64,000 bases of DNA, taken from positions 1 to 64,000 of the forward strand of contig JAHJPX010000004.1 in NCBI GenBank assembly GCA_018819515.1, read 5' to 3'. Numbering within the stretch: position 1 is the stretch's first letter; every line of letters starts with the position of its first letter. Under the pieces are notes generated by a model, which ran no database searches, was not told the DNA's origin, and saw only the letters and a list, made by a program, of their open reading frames with translations. Positions 26,566 through 34,983 of this stretch are shown piece after piece. Both the position numbers and the translations under genes were made by a program. The stretch is from Gammaproteobacteria bacterium (GTDB lineage Bacteria > Pseudomonadota > Gammaproteobacteria > Burkholderiales > Rhodocyclaceae).

Positions 26566-27486
26566 ATGTCGTCCGACTTCGCCCCCGATGCTTGGCTGTT
26601 GTTGCTGAACCCGGTTTCAGGCGGCGGCCGCGGCCTGCGCCAGCGCGCCCACATCGAGTCAGCCCTGGCGGCACGCCACATGCGGTTCGTCACCGCGATC
26701 AGCAACTACGAAGGCCACACCTCGGAACTTGTCGCCGAGGCGATTCGCGCCGGCTGCCGCCGGCTGCTGGTCGGCGGCGGCGATGGCAGCCTCTCCGAAG
26801 CAGTCAATGGCATGCTCGCCGTGCCGGAAGTACCGGGCACCGACGTCACGCTGGCGCTGTTGCCGGTCGGTACAGGCAACGACTGGGCGCGCGGCCACGG
26901 CATTCCGCACGACATCGACGCGGCGCTCGACATCGTCGCCGCCGGCAAGACCGTCGCTCACGACGCCGGCTATGTAGACCTCCCCGCGACAGGACAACGG
27001 CGGTATTTCATCAACGTCGCCGGCATCGGCTTCGACGCCATCGTCGTCGAGCACATGCCGTCGCGCAAACTCGGCTGGCTCGCCTATCTCGTTGGCCTTT
27101 TGCGCAGCCTCGGCAGCCTGAGCGCCATTCCGCTGCGCATCGAAGTCGATGGCAAGACGGAACAAGCCGGCGCGCTGGTGCTGTTCGCCTGCATCGGCCG
27201 CTACTGCGGCGGCGCCATGTTCGTCGCGCCGCGCGCGCGTACTGACGACGGCAAGCTCGACCTCACGCTGATCCGCCACATGCCGCGGTTGCGCATCGTC
27301 AAGAGCCTGCCGCAACTCTTCGACGGCAGCATCGAATCGCATCCGAAGGTCACCACCTGGCAGACCACCGCCGCGCACGTGGAAGCGCCCGCAGACACGC
27401 CGCTCGAAGCCGACGGCGAGTTCATCGGCCACGCGCCGGCGACGTTCGGAGTACTGCCCGGCGCATTGCGCGTGGTGCTGCCTTAG
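26566..27486 (+). CDS. Diacylglycerol-kinase-fold lipid kinase (YegS/BmrU-like)
   Basis: A 306-residue cytoplasmic or peripheral lipid kinase. The NAD-kinase/DAGK catalytic domain shows LLNPVSGGGRGL near the start, the glycine-rich GGGDGSLSEAVNG (about 70-82) and LLPVGTGNDWARGHGI (about 101-116). A beta-rich second domain carries the family's GxG...APRARTDDGKLDL region. It would phosphorylate diacylglycerol or another lipid, using ATP. It is divergent from ubiD (46 bp between starts) and its stop overlaps the convergent ubiA stop by 4 bp. Confidence 0.88.
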   Translation: MSSDFAPDAWLLLLNPVSGGGRGLRQRAHIESALAARHMRFVTAISNYEGHTSELVAEAIRAGCRRLLVGGGDGSLSEAVNGMLAVPEVPGTDVTLALLPVGTGNDWARGHGIPHDIDAALDIVAAGKTVAHDAGYVDLPATGQRRYFINVAGIGFDAIVVEHMPSRKLGWLAYLVGLLRSLGSLSAIPLRIEVDGKTEQAGALVLFACIGRYCGGAMFVAPRARTDDGKLDLTLIRHMPRLRIVKSLPQLFDGSIESHPKVTTWQTTAAHVEAPADTPLEADGEFIGHAPATFGVLPGALRVVLP

Positions 27487-28367
27487 CGCAACAACGGCTT
27501 GAGGTTCAGTTCGGCGGCGATGCCGAGGAAGATCGCCGCGCCGAGCCAGTTGTTGTGCAGGAAGGCCTTGAAGCACTTCATCCGTTCGCGGCCGCGGATC
27601 AAGGTCCAGTGATAGAGCGCCACGCCGGTGGCGACGGCCAGGCCGCCGAAATAGAAGTAGCCAAAATGCTGTTGTGTGCCGATCCAGGCCAGGATCGCCA
27701 GCGCGATGCCGTAGCACAGCATCACCGCGGCAACGTCGAATTGGCCGAAGGTCAGCGCCGAGGTCTTGATGCCGAGCCTGATGTCGTCGTCGCGGTCGAC
27801 CATCGCATATTCGGTATCGTAGGCGATGGCCCAAAAGATGTTGGCGACGAGCATCCACCACGCCAGCGCCGGAATACTGCCGTGCACCGCGGCGAAGGCC
27901 ATCGGGATGCCAAAGCCGAAGGCGATGCCGAGATACGCCTGCGGAATGGCGAAGAAGCGCTTGGTAAAGGGATAGCTTACGGCCAGGAAGACGGCGACCA
28001 CAGCCAGCAGCCACACCAGCTTGTTCAGGCGAACGATCAGCAGCCCTGCGCACAGGGTCAGAACGGTTGCCAGCACCAGCGCTTCGCGGACGCTGACTTT
28101 GCCGGCGGTCAATGGCCGCTCCCTGGTGCGCTCGACGTGACGGTCGAACTCGCGGTCCGCGTAGTCGTTGATCACGCAACCCGCCGAGCGCATCAGCACG
28201 GTACCGAGCACGAATATCCAGGCCAGCATCCAGCCGGGCGCGCCACGCGAGGCGATCCACAGCGCCCACAGCGTCGGCCACAGCAGCAGCAGGATGCCGA
28301 TCGGCTTGTCCAGCCGCATCAGTCGTTCATAGAGATCGAGCTTTTCCTTGAACAGCGCGAGATTCAT
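27483..28367 (-). CDS. ubiA: 4-hydroxybenzoate polyprenyltransferase UbiA
   Basis: A 294-residue integral membrane prenyltransferase that attaches the polyprenyl chain to 4-hydroxybenzoate in ubiquinone synthesis. The two Asp-rich, magnesium-binding motifs are NDYADREFD (about 67-75) and DTEYAMVDRDDDIRLG (about 190-205). Eight to nine hydrophobic segments, normal length. The segment GKVSVREALVLAT resembles the dispersed element by chance but is the usual family sequence there. Its product feeds UbiD, encoded close by; the side chain would come from the IspB-type synthase at 43235. Confidence 0.95.
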   Translation of the reverse strand: MNLALFKEKLDLYERLMRLDKPIGILLLLWPTLWALWIASRGAPGWMLAWIFVLGTVLMRSAGCVINDYADREFDRHVERTRERPLTAGKVSVREALVLATVLTLCAGLLIVRLNKLVWLLAVVAVFLAVSYPFTKRFFAIPQAYLGIAFGFGIPMAFAAVHGSIPALAWWMLVANIFWAIAYDTEYAMVDRDDDIRLGIKTSALTFGQFDVAAVMLCYGIALAILAWIGTQQHFGYFYFGGLAVATGVALYHWTLIRGRERMKCFKAFLHNNWLGAAIFLGIAAELNLKPLLR

Positions 28368-28550
28368 GGGTCTGATTCTACTGCTGCGCCACGCGTGGTT
28401 CGAACAGACTATTGCTAACGAATGCCGGTTCGCCCCATCATGAAGGCGTAGTGAATTTGTGCACGGTTCAAGCAGTAGTTGTGCGTCGGTGTTGCCAAAC
28501 GTGTGACGCCACGGGCCCGTAGCGGCTATCTACACCGTCGCGCGACTCCA

Positions 28551-28585
28551 AGGAAAGGGCTCTCTCCGGAGCCCTTTCCTTTTTC
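28551..28585. terminator. Strong hairpin between the MFS gene and ubiA
   Basis: Stem GGAAAGGGCTC / GAGCCCTTTCC-type (11 bp, with TCTCCG loop region) at 28552-28580, followed on the plus strand by TTTTT. Coding genes on both sides are on the minus strand: the MFS gene ends at 28584 immediately next to it. The better T run is on the plus strand, which hints at a plus-strand transcript ending here. Confidence 0.65.
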
Positions 28586-29888
28586 ATGCCTGATCCGGAA
28601 GCTCGGACTCCAATGCCGCGCGGTGGCCGCGTTGGGCGTCGACGCCGCGCAGGATCAAGAGGCCAATAACGAAGTAGACACCGGTCACCAGGATGGCGAG
28701 ACGATGGTTGCCGCCGGTGATCCAGGTTACCGCGCCGTAGGTGAGCGGCCCCAGCACCGAGGAGAACTTCACCGCCAGGCCCCACAGGCCGAAGAATTCG
28801 GCGTGACGCGCCGGCGGCGCCAATGCGCCGACCAGCGCCCGCGCCGCCGACTGGCTGGCGCCGAGACACAGCCCGGCAATGTTGGCGGCGACCCAGAACA
28901 TGGTTGCCCCCTCGGCTCCCCAGGCCAGCAACACCATGACAATCCAGCCAACCAACGTGAGCTGGATTGCCTGCACATGACCGATACGGTCTTCCATGTA
29001 CCCGAACGTGAAAGCGCCGATGGCGGCGGTGACGTTGACCAGGAATACGAGCTTGATGGTGTCGGCGGTCTGAAAACCCATCGCCTGCTCGGCGTAGATC
29101 GCGGCCAGCGCGACCACCGTCTGGATGCCCGCCTGATAGAAGACGATGCAGAGCATGAAGCGCCGCATGTCCGGAAACAGCCGCGAGTGATGCCAGGTTT
29201 CGCGCAGGCGCTCGAAGGCCGCGCCGAAGCCCGGAATACGGTCGGCCGCCAGCGGCGTCGCCCGCTCGCGCAGGAAAAGGAAGGTCGGCAGGCTGGCCAG
29301 CGCGAACAGCGTGGCGGTGATCAGCATGGCGACGGGCACGAACTCCGCAGCACCCTGCCCCTGGCCCTGCGCCCAGGTAACGTACGTCAAGCAGGCGCCG
29401 AGGCTGAACAGGCCGCCGAGGTAACCGAGACTCCAGCCCCAGCCGGAAACCTTGCCGAGGCTATCGCCCTCGGCGAGTTCGGGGAGGAAGGCGGCGATCA
29501 GGTTCTCGCCGCTGCCGAAGCAGTAGTTCGACAGCACGAGGAAAAGCACGGCGACGACCAGCCCGCCGGGGCCTGCGAAATACAGGCCGGCCGTGCCGAG
29601 CACGCAGCCGATGGTCGTCGCCAGCAGCCAGCGCTTCTTCGCCGCGCGCGCATCGGCATGGGCGCCGATCAGCGGCGCGGTGACCATGATCAGCAGGTAG
29701 GAAGCGGACAGCGCCAGCGTCCAGGCGAAAGTGGCCCAGGGTGCGTTGCTGGCGACGACGCCGACGAAGTAGGCGTTGAAGACTGCCGTGATCACCACCG
29801 TCGTGTAGCCCGAGTTGGCGAAGTCGTACATCGCCCATGCCCAGACCTCGCGCTTGGCTACGCCCGGCGCCAGTACCTTTTCGTTCAT
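28584..29888 (-). CDS. MFS transporter, UMF1/Atg22-like family
   Basis: A 434-residue inner-membrane carrier with about twelve hydrophobic segments. The start WAWAMYDFANSGYTTVVITAVFNAYF is the hallmark of the UMF1 family, the bacterial relatives of the vacuolar effluxer Atg22; GSGENLIAAFLPELA and KVSGWGWSLGYLGG are also family-typical. Substrate not known; amino-acid or small-molecule efflux is inferred from the name family only. The start ATG 29888 overlaps the recG stop in ATGA, so it is coupled to recG. It is followed by the hairpin at 28551. Confidence 0.85.
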   Translation of the reverse strand: MNEKVLAPGVAKREVWAWAMYDFANSGYTTVVITAVFNAYFVGVVASNAPWATFAWTLALSASYLLIMVTAPLIGAHADARAAKKRWLLATTIGCVLGTAGLYFAGPGGLVVAVLFLVLSNYCFGSGENLIAAFLPELAEGDSLGKVSGWGWSLGYLGGLFSLGACLTYVTWAQGQGQGAAEFVPVAMLITATLFALASLPTFLFLRERATPLAADRIPGFGAAFERLRETWHHSRLFPDMRRFMLCIVFYQAGIQTVVALAAIYAEQAMGFQTADTIKLVFLVNVTAAIGAFTFGYMEDRIGHVQAIQLTLVGWIVMVLLAWGAEGATMFWVAANIAGLCLGASQSAARALVGALAPPARHAEFFGLWGLAVKFSSVLGPLTYGAVTWITGGNHRLAILVTGVYFVIGLLILRGVDAQRGHRAALESELPDQA

Positions 29889-31999
29889 GCCTTCAACAAC
29901 TCCTCTTTGCCGGCCAGCCAGCGCGCCAGATGCGCTTCGGCCGCCTGTGGATAATCGCGCAACAGGATTTCGGCGGCGCTACGCGCCTCTTCCACCATCT
30001 GCGTGTCTTCGAGATCGGCGAAGCGCAGCAGCGGCACCCCGCTCTGCCGCTTGCCGATGAACTCGCCCGGCCCGCGCAGGTGCAGGTCGAGGCGGGCGAT
30101 CTCGAAACCGTCGCTGTTCTCGAAGATGATCTTCAGCCGCGCGCGCGCCGTCTCGCCCAGCGGCTGAGCATACAGAAGAATGCATGCCGAATCGTGACGG
30201 CCACGCCCGACCCGGCCGCGCAACTGGTGTAGTTGCGAGAGGCCGAAACGTTCGGCGTGCTCAATCACCATCAGACTGGCGTTCGGCACGTCGACACCGA
30301 CCTCGATCACCGTGGTCGCGACCAGCAATTGGATTTCGTTGCGGACGAATGCCGCCATCACCGCCGCCTTCTCGTCTGCCTTCAGGCGGCCGTGCACGAG
30401 GCCGACACGCAGGTCGGGCAGTTCGGCCGTCAGCCGCTCGTAGGTTTCCTGCGCCGTCTTCAATTGCAAGGCTTCGCTCTCTTCGATGAGCGGGCAGACC
30501 CAGTAGGCCTGCCTGCCTTCGCGACAGGCGTCATGCACGCGCGCAATCACCTGGTCGCGGCGCGCTTCGTCGACAAGCTTGGTTACTACCGGCGTGCGGC
30601 CCGGCGGCAGTTCGTCGAGCACCGAAACATCGAGATCGGCGTAGTAGCTCATGGCCAGCGTGCGCGGGATCGGCGTCGCCGACATGGTGAGCTGATGAGC
30701 CGACATGGCCCCCCACGCCCGCAAGTCCTGCTCGCTGCCCCCCACAGGAGGGCGCGGCGCGCTTGAGGCGGCTCCGCGCGCGCCGTCGCCCTTCTTCTTC
30801 AGCGCCAGGCGTTGCTGAACGCCGAAACGATGCTGCTCGTCGACGATGGCGAGGCCAAGCTTGTCGAACTCGACGGCGTCCTCTATCAGCGCGTGCGTGC
30901 CCACCGCTATCGGCGTCTCGCCGCGGCTGACTTTTTCCCTCCAGGCGTCGCGCACCTTTTTCTTCACGCTGGCCGCGAACCAGGCGACCTCGATACCTAG
31001 AGGCTCCAGCCAGACTGCAAGCTTGCGGTAGTGCTGCTCGGCGAGGATCTCGGTCGGTGCCATCAGCGCGGCCTGATGTCCTGCCTCGACCGCCTGCAGC
31101 ATCGCCAGCGCGGCAACCACGGTCTTGCCGCTGCCGACATCGCCTTGCAGCAGCCGTGCCATCGGATGGGGTTGCGCCAGATCGGCGATGATCTCGCGCC
31201 AGACGCGCTGCTGCGCGCCAGTGAGCTGGAACGGAAGGCTGCTCAGGAGTTTCTTCGTAAGCTTGCCGGTCGCCTTCAGGACTGGCGCGCCACGCGACCG
31301 CCGCGCCGTGTAGGCGCGACGCAGCGAGAGCTGTTGCGCCAGCAATTCGTCGAAGGCGATGCGCCTCCAGGCCGGATGGCTGCGCGCCTCGATGTCCGCC
31401 AGCGACACGTCGGGCGGCGGCTGATGCAGGAAGCGGATGCTCTCCGAAAAGTCAGCCGTGGCGGCACGCCGCCGTAACGCGTCGGGCAAGGTGTCAGCGA
31501 GGTCGGCCTTGTGCAGTGCGCGCTGGATGAGCTTGCGCAGCACCGGCTGGCCCAATCCGGCAGTGGTTGGATAGACGGGCGTCAGCCGATCAGGCAGCGG
31601 CTCTTCGCCATGCAGGACGCGGAAGCGTGGGTGGATGATTTCCTCACCGAAAAATCCACCGCGCGTTTCGCCGAATACGCGCAGCCGCGCTCCCGGCGCG
31701 AGCGCTTTCTGCTGGCTGGGATAGAAGTTGAGAAAGCGAAGCGTCAGTTCACCCGTGGCGTCTCTCGCCCGGGCGATGAGCTGGCGGCGCGGTCGGTAGG
31801 CCACTTCGCAGGAGACGACCTCGACCTCGAATTGCGCGGCGACGCCCGGCCGGGCGTCGCGGATCGCGGTAATGCGCGTCTCGTCCTCGTAGCGCAGCGG
31901 CAGGTGCAGCAGCAGGTCGGCATCGGTCCGCAGCCCCAGCCGCGCCAGTTTCTCCGCCACCGTGGCGGAAACGCCGGCGATGGCCGATCGTTCAGCCAA
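29885..31999 (-). CDS. recG: ATP-dependent DNA helicase RecG, carrying two copies of the dispersed element
   Basis: A 704-residue helicase that reverses stalled replication forks and processes branched DNA. Wedge/OB domain at the N-terminus (about 50-200), then Walker A LLQGDVGSGKT (about 300), DEQH-box VDEQHRFGVQQR (about 405), motif III MSATPIPRTLA, and TTVIEVGVDVPNA with RVGRGRHDSACILL in the second helicase domain. I chose TTG 31999, which overlaps the ridA-type stop by 8 bp; no ATG is near, and the family alignment begins around VSATVAEKL. Two dispersed elements lie inside, opposed: one sense, read KVSRGETP before VGTHALI, and one antisense, read RRAATADF near residue 180. Total length is close to normal (693 in E. 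coli). Confidence 0.94.
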   Translation of the reverse strand: MAERSAIAGVSATVAEKLARLGLRTDADLLLHLPLRYEDETRITAIRDARPGVAAQFEVEVVSCEVAYRPRRQLIARARDATGELTLRFLNFYPSQQKALAPGARLRVFGETRGGFFGEEIIHPRFRVLHGEEPLPDRLTPVYPTTAGLGQPVLRKLIQRALHKADLADTLPDALRRRAATADFSESIRFLHQPPPDVSLADIEARSHPAWRRIAFDELLAQQLSLRRAYTARRSRGAPVLKATGKLTKKLLSSLPFQLTGAQQRVWREIIADLAQPHPMARLLQGDVGSGKTVVAALAMLQAVEAGHQAALMAPTEILAEQHYRKLAVWLEPLGIEVAWFAASVKKKVRDAWREKVSRGETPIAVGTHALIEDAVEFDKLGLAIVDEQHRFGVQQRLALKKKGDGARGAASSAPRPPVGGSEQDLRAWGAMSAHQLTMSATPIPRTLAMSYYADLDVSVLDELPPGRTPVVTKLVDEARRDQVIARVHDACREGRQAYWVCPLIEESEALQLKTAQETYERLTAELPDLRVGLVHGRLKADEKAAVMAAFVRNEIQLLVATTVIEVGVDVPNASLMVIEHAERFGLSQLHQLRGRVGRGRHDSACILLYAQPLGETARARLKIIFENSDGFEIARLDLHLRGPGEFIGKRQSGVPLLRFADLEDTQMVEEARSAAEILLRDYPQAAEAHLARWLAGKEELLKA
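30912..30934 (-). repeat. Dispersed palindromic element, copy 5 (inside recG, sense)
   Basis: Minus-strand core AAAGTCAGCC-GCGGCGAG-ACGCC. In the recG frame it encodes KVSRGETP, just before the conserved VGTHALI strand of helicase domain 1. Confidence 0.8.
31448..31470 (+). repeat. Dispersed palindromic element, copy 6 (inside recG, antisense)
   Basis: Plus-strand core AAAGTCAGCC-GTGGCGGC-ACGCC, extended by GA on the left and GCC on the right. On the recG coding strand it is read RRAATADF, a different antisense frame from copies 2 and 8. Opposed to copy 5, 513 bp away. Confidence 0.85.
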
Positions 32000-32783
32000 T
32001 GACGAGGATCGCGTCCGCCTCGACCAGCGCGCCGCGCGGCAATTCCTTGACGCCCACGGCGGCGCGGGCCGGATAGGGTTCGGCAACGAACTGCATCATC
32101 ACGTCGTTGACCTTGGTGAAGTTGACGAGGTCGGTCAGATAGATGGTGATTTTTACCGCGTCGTTGAGTGTCGCACCGGAGGCGGCAGCGACGGCCTTGA
32201 GGTTTTCGAACACGCGCACGATCTGCGCATCGATGCCATCGACCATATTCATCGTCACCGGATCGAGGCCTATCTGCCCGGAGAGGTACACGGTATTGCC
32301 GGCCCGCACCGCCTGCGAATAGGGACCGATCGCGGCAGGCGCTTTGGCGGTGGAAACGATCTGCCGACGCGGCGGCGGCGGCTCGCGCGGAATGGACACC
32401 TGAACACCGCGCCGGGTATGCCGGTTGATAATCAGGGGCGCATACAGCCCGGCGGATATCGGCAGGCCGGACGCGACGTCCTTGACCAGCATGACCGCGA
32501 CAATCGCGTCGGAGGGATCGGTAAGGCCGATCATCTCGCACTCCGAGTCGCTCAGCGTGATCTGGTAGTCGCAGCCGAAGCGCGCCGGACTGGTGACATT
32601 GAACGCGACCGCCGGATCATCGACCGACTGCATGATCAGAAAAACGGCCGGATCGGTCTGGCCCTCGGGATAGAACAACGAGTACCGGTGCAGGTTCTTG
32701 AACCCCGGCAAGCCGGCCGGGAATTCGATGAACTTGTCGGGAGATGCTTCGAGGGCACCAAACCTCTGGCTGTCGATTTTCAT
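31992..32783 (-). CDS. FliW-RidA fusion protein
   Basis: A single 263-residue frame joins two families normally encoded apart. Residues 1 to about 132 match FliW, the flagellar assembly factor that antagonises CsrA and binds flagellin: MKIDSQRFGALE, FIEFPAGLPGF, IMQSVDDPAVAFNV, DYQITLSDSE, LYAPLIINRHTRRGVQV. A Pro/Arg linker (IPREPPPPRRQ) leads to residues 142-263, a RidA (YjgF) enamine/imine deaminase: STAKAPAAIGPYSQAVRAG, YLSGQIGLDP, and PARAAVGVKELPRGALVE with the substrate-binding Arg. RidA domains usually begin at MxxQIVST; here that Met is gone. It sits between a SPOR gene (13 bp upstream) and recG (8-bp overlap). Whether the chain stays joined or is processed is unknown. Confidence 0.85.
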   Translation of the reverse strand: MKIDSQRFGALEASPDKFIEFPAGLPGFKNLHRYSLFYPEGQTDPAVFLIMQSVDDPAVAFNVTSPARFGCDYQITLSDSECEMIGLTDPSDAIVAVMLVKDVASGLPISAGLYAPLIINRHTRRGVQVSIPREPPPPRRQIVSTAKAPAAIGPYSQAVRAGNTVYLSGQIGLDPVTMNMVDGIDAQIVRVFENLKAVAAASGATLNDAVKITIYLTDLVNFTKVNDVMMQFVAEPYPARAAVGVKELPRGALVEADAILVIG

Positions 32784-32796
32784 AACGGTTCCTCGT

Positions 32797-33558
32797 CTAT
32801 TTGCGGGCAGTCACGATCAGACCGGGATCGAGACCGAGCGACTTGAGCTTCTCGCGTGCCTGCTCGGCCTCCTGGCGACTGGCGAACGGACCAACCCTGA
32901 CCCGCGTCTCGATCCCGACCGGCAAACCGGCCGCCTCGATTTTCGCGCGCAATTCCTCGGCGTTGGAAATACTGTTGAACACGCCCACCTGCACCAAAAT
33001 GCGTCGCACCGTATTGGCCGCCGCGCTGGCGATCGGCTGCGAGGCCTTCGCCGGTCGGGCTGGCGCCTGCACCACCGGCGCCACGGTCGTTTCCTTCACT
33101 GTCCGCTGTGGCTCCGCGCTCGATTCGTCGGATTGAACCATCGCCTTGCGGGCCTGCGCCGGGATCGTCAACGGCCGCTCCGCCCGCAATTCGGCCGTCG
33201 GGGCCTCGGTACGTTCCGGTTCGGCTTCGGGCGCGCTGACCACGTCGGCGGAATCAGCCACATCGGCGACCTTCTCCTCGGCCTGGTCTTGGTTCTGCGC
33301 CTGTTGCCCGTCGTACTGGGGTGCGGCTTCCTCGTCGACCTTGGTCCCGATCTGCCGGGCCGGAGGCTCCTCGCGCGCCAGTTCCGCCGGCTTCTCCTCC
33401 TCGCCCACCATCACGGAATCGAAGGCCACCAGTCCTCCGAGCAACACCACTACCGCCGCGGCCGCGATGGCCACCCGCTTCAGCAGACGCTTCCGCAGAA
33501 TCTCGTCGTCTTCCGGCGACTCAGGTTCAGTTGCCCTGTTTTCGTCCATCCGGGTCAT
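32797..33558 (-). CDS. SPOR-domain inner-membrane protein
   Basis: About 253 residues. A cytoplasmic acidic N-terminus (ENRATEPESPEDDEILRKRLL) precedes one membrane helix (VAIAAAAVVVLLGGLVAF). A long periplasmic Glu/Ala/Pro-rich linker follows, and a C-terminal SPOR domain (about 170-253: RILVQVGVFNSISNAEELRAKI...RVRVGPFASRQEAEQAREKL) that binds denuded peptidoglycan at division sites. The start is one of three nearby Met (33561, 33558, 33549); 33558 has GAGG at the best distance. It overlaps the end of the DUF2802 gene by 32 bp. Related to DedD/FtsN-like proteins; which one cannot be said. Confidence 0.82.
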   Translation of the reverse strand: MTRMDENRATEPESPEDDEILRKRLLKRVAIAAAAVVVLLGGLVAFDSVMVGEEEKPAELAREEPPARQIGTKVDEEAAPQYDGQQAQNQDQAEEKVADVADSADVVSAPEAEPERTEAPTAELRAERPLTIPAQARKAMVQSDESSAEPQRTVKETTVAPVVQAPARPAKASQPIASAAANTVRRILVQVGVFNSISNAEELRAKIEAAGLPVGIETRVRVGPFASRQEAEQAREKLKSLGLDPGLIVTARK

Positions 33559-34114
33559 CATGCACCTCGCTGTCGAAGTTCGTCTCATCCTTGCTCATAG
33601 CCAGCACCAGTTCGGCCTCGGCGACCGAAATGCCGCATTCCTCGGCAACACCGCGGGCATCGAAGCCGCGATGCGCCAGTGCCGCCGCGTCGGCATAAAG
33701 CGGCGAAATCCGGCGCGCCTCCTTGAGTTCCGCCAATTCCTCGCGCAAAGCCGCCACCTCACCGCGCAACTGCCGCACTTCGGACTCCAGCCCGGTCAGC
33801 GCCAGTGTCTCGGCGAAGGGTGATTCACGCTTGGCTGACGGCACCTCTCCCATCATCAAGTCGACCTCCGTCAGGACCGGCACGTCCTCGTCCGGCTTCG
33901 GGGCGGGCGTCAAGAACGGATGCGCCCATGACCGCTCCGCCGGCGGTGGCGCATCTGCGACCAGGCTACGCGACGCCGTCGGCTCGACATTCCCGGCGGG
34001 AAACGACCGGCTCCGCAAGCGCGCCAAGGCCACCAGCGCGATGACCAGATACACGCCAGCCAGTGCCGCCAACAGCGCCGTCAGTTCGCGCCAACCGAAA
34101 CCACCTGACTCCAT
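33527..34114 (-). CDS. DUF2802 protein
   Basis: A 195-residue protein: one N-terminal membrane helix (LTALLAALAGVYLVIALVAL), a variable Pro-rich cytoplasmic part, a short coiled coil (GLESEVRQLRGEVAALREELAELKEA) and the C-terminal DUF2802 module (ISPLYADAAALAHRGFDARGVAEECGISVAEAELVLAM), which looks like a helix-turn-helix. In other proteobacteria DUF2802 genes lie in flagellar/chemotaxis clusters, which fits the FliW domain two genes downstream. I chose ATG 34114, preceded by GAGAGGAA; the earlier frame reads through the divergent promoter region. Function unknown. Confidence 0.78.
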   Translation of the reverse strand: MESGGFGWRELTALLAALAGVYLVIALVALARLRSRSFPAGNVEPTASRSLVADAPPPAERSWAHPFLTPAPKPDEDVPVLTEVDLMMGEVPSAKRESPFAETLALTGLESEVRQLRGEVAALREELAELKEARRISPLYADAAALAHRGFDARGVAEECGISVAEAELVLAMSKDETNFDSEVHDDPDGRKQGN

Positions 34115-34233
34115 CTGTTCCTCTCGTGCCTCCAACGCCTCGCACGCACCCGGCGGACGCGCGGAAGGCAGACTACCGGGATAATAGCGACCAGCCAACC
34201 GCCATAAATGCCAAGCAGGACACTTTTGCCCCC

Positions 34234-34983
34234 ATGTTTCTCCTAACGAAATTCCTTTCCGCCGTCGTGCTGCCGCCGATCGGTCCAGTGCTGCTGGCGC
34301 TGTTCGGGTTCTGGCTGACTAGACGCCGACCGAGGCTAGGCCGCGCACTGATCGCTCTCGGACTCGGCGCGCTGCTATTGCTGTCTATGCCCTGGACGGC
34401 AGACGCGCTGCTACGCAACCTCGAAGATGCCCAGCCGATCGCACGCGACGATCTAGCCGAGGTCCAGGCCATCGTCATCCTGGCGGGAGGCAAATTCCGC
34501 GACGCTCCGGAGTATGGCGGCGACACGGTCAACACCGTCACGCTCGAGCGATTGCGTTACGGCGCCCGGCTGGCGCGGGAATCGGGCCTGCCGGTGGCCG
34601 TGGCGGGTGGTGCGCCGAGCGGTGGCGTCCCGGAGGGCGAGTTGATGCAGGAGGCGCTGGCGACCGATTTCGGGCTGACCGCCCGTTGGGTTGAAACAAG
34701 GTCGCTAGACACGGTCGAAAACGCTGAATTCCTGGCTCCACTGCTCAAGAATGCCGGCATCGGGCGAATCGCACTTGTCACCCATGCCTGGCACATGCGC
34801 CGGGCCCGGGCCGCGTTCGAAAAGTACGGGCTGGAGGTCGTTCCCGCACCGACCAGCTTCCTGACGGAAAGACGAACCCCTTGGCTGCCATCCACCGCCG
34901 ACTTGGGAAGAAGCCGAGTCGCATTGCACGAATGGATGGGGATACTGGCCGCGGAAACCGCGGAAACCATTGCCGACCGTTAG
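34234..34983 (+). CDS. YdcF/ElyC-like DUF218 membrane protein
   Basis: A 249-residue protein. Two N-terminal membrane helices (FLSAVVLPPIGPVLLALFGFW, LIALGLGALLLLSMPW) are followed by a periplasmic DUF218 domain: AIVILAGGKFRDAPEYGG, TLERLRYGARLARESGLPVAVAGG, and ALVTHAWHMRRARAAFEKYGLEV. ElyC-type members act in cell-envelope homeostasis (undecaprenyl-phosphate metabolism); that this one does so is inference. The start at 34234 is an ATG with the hydrophobic helix directly after. Its stop overlaps the convergent LuxR-type gene by 4 bp. Confidence 0.85.
   Translation: MFLLTKFLSAVVLPPIGPVLLALFGFWLTRRRPRLGRALIALGLGALLLLSMPWTADALLRNLEDAQPIARDDLAEVQAIVILAGGKFRDAPEYGGDTVNTVTLERLRYGARLARESGLPVAVAGGAPSGGVPEGELMQEALATDFGLTARWVETRSLDTVENAEFLAPLLKNAGIGRIALVTHAWHMRRARAAFEKYGLEVVPAPTSFLTERRTPWLPSTADLGRSRVALHEWMGILAAETAETIADR

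Noticed and set aside
28081..28115. A possible extra copy of the dispersed element inside ubiA (GKVSVREAL).
   Set aside because: It shares only AAAGTCAGC with the core, lacks the ACGCC end at the right distance, and the residues are the usual UbiA sequence at this place.
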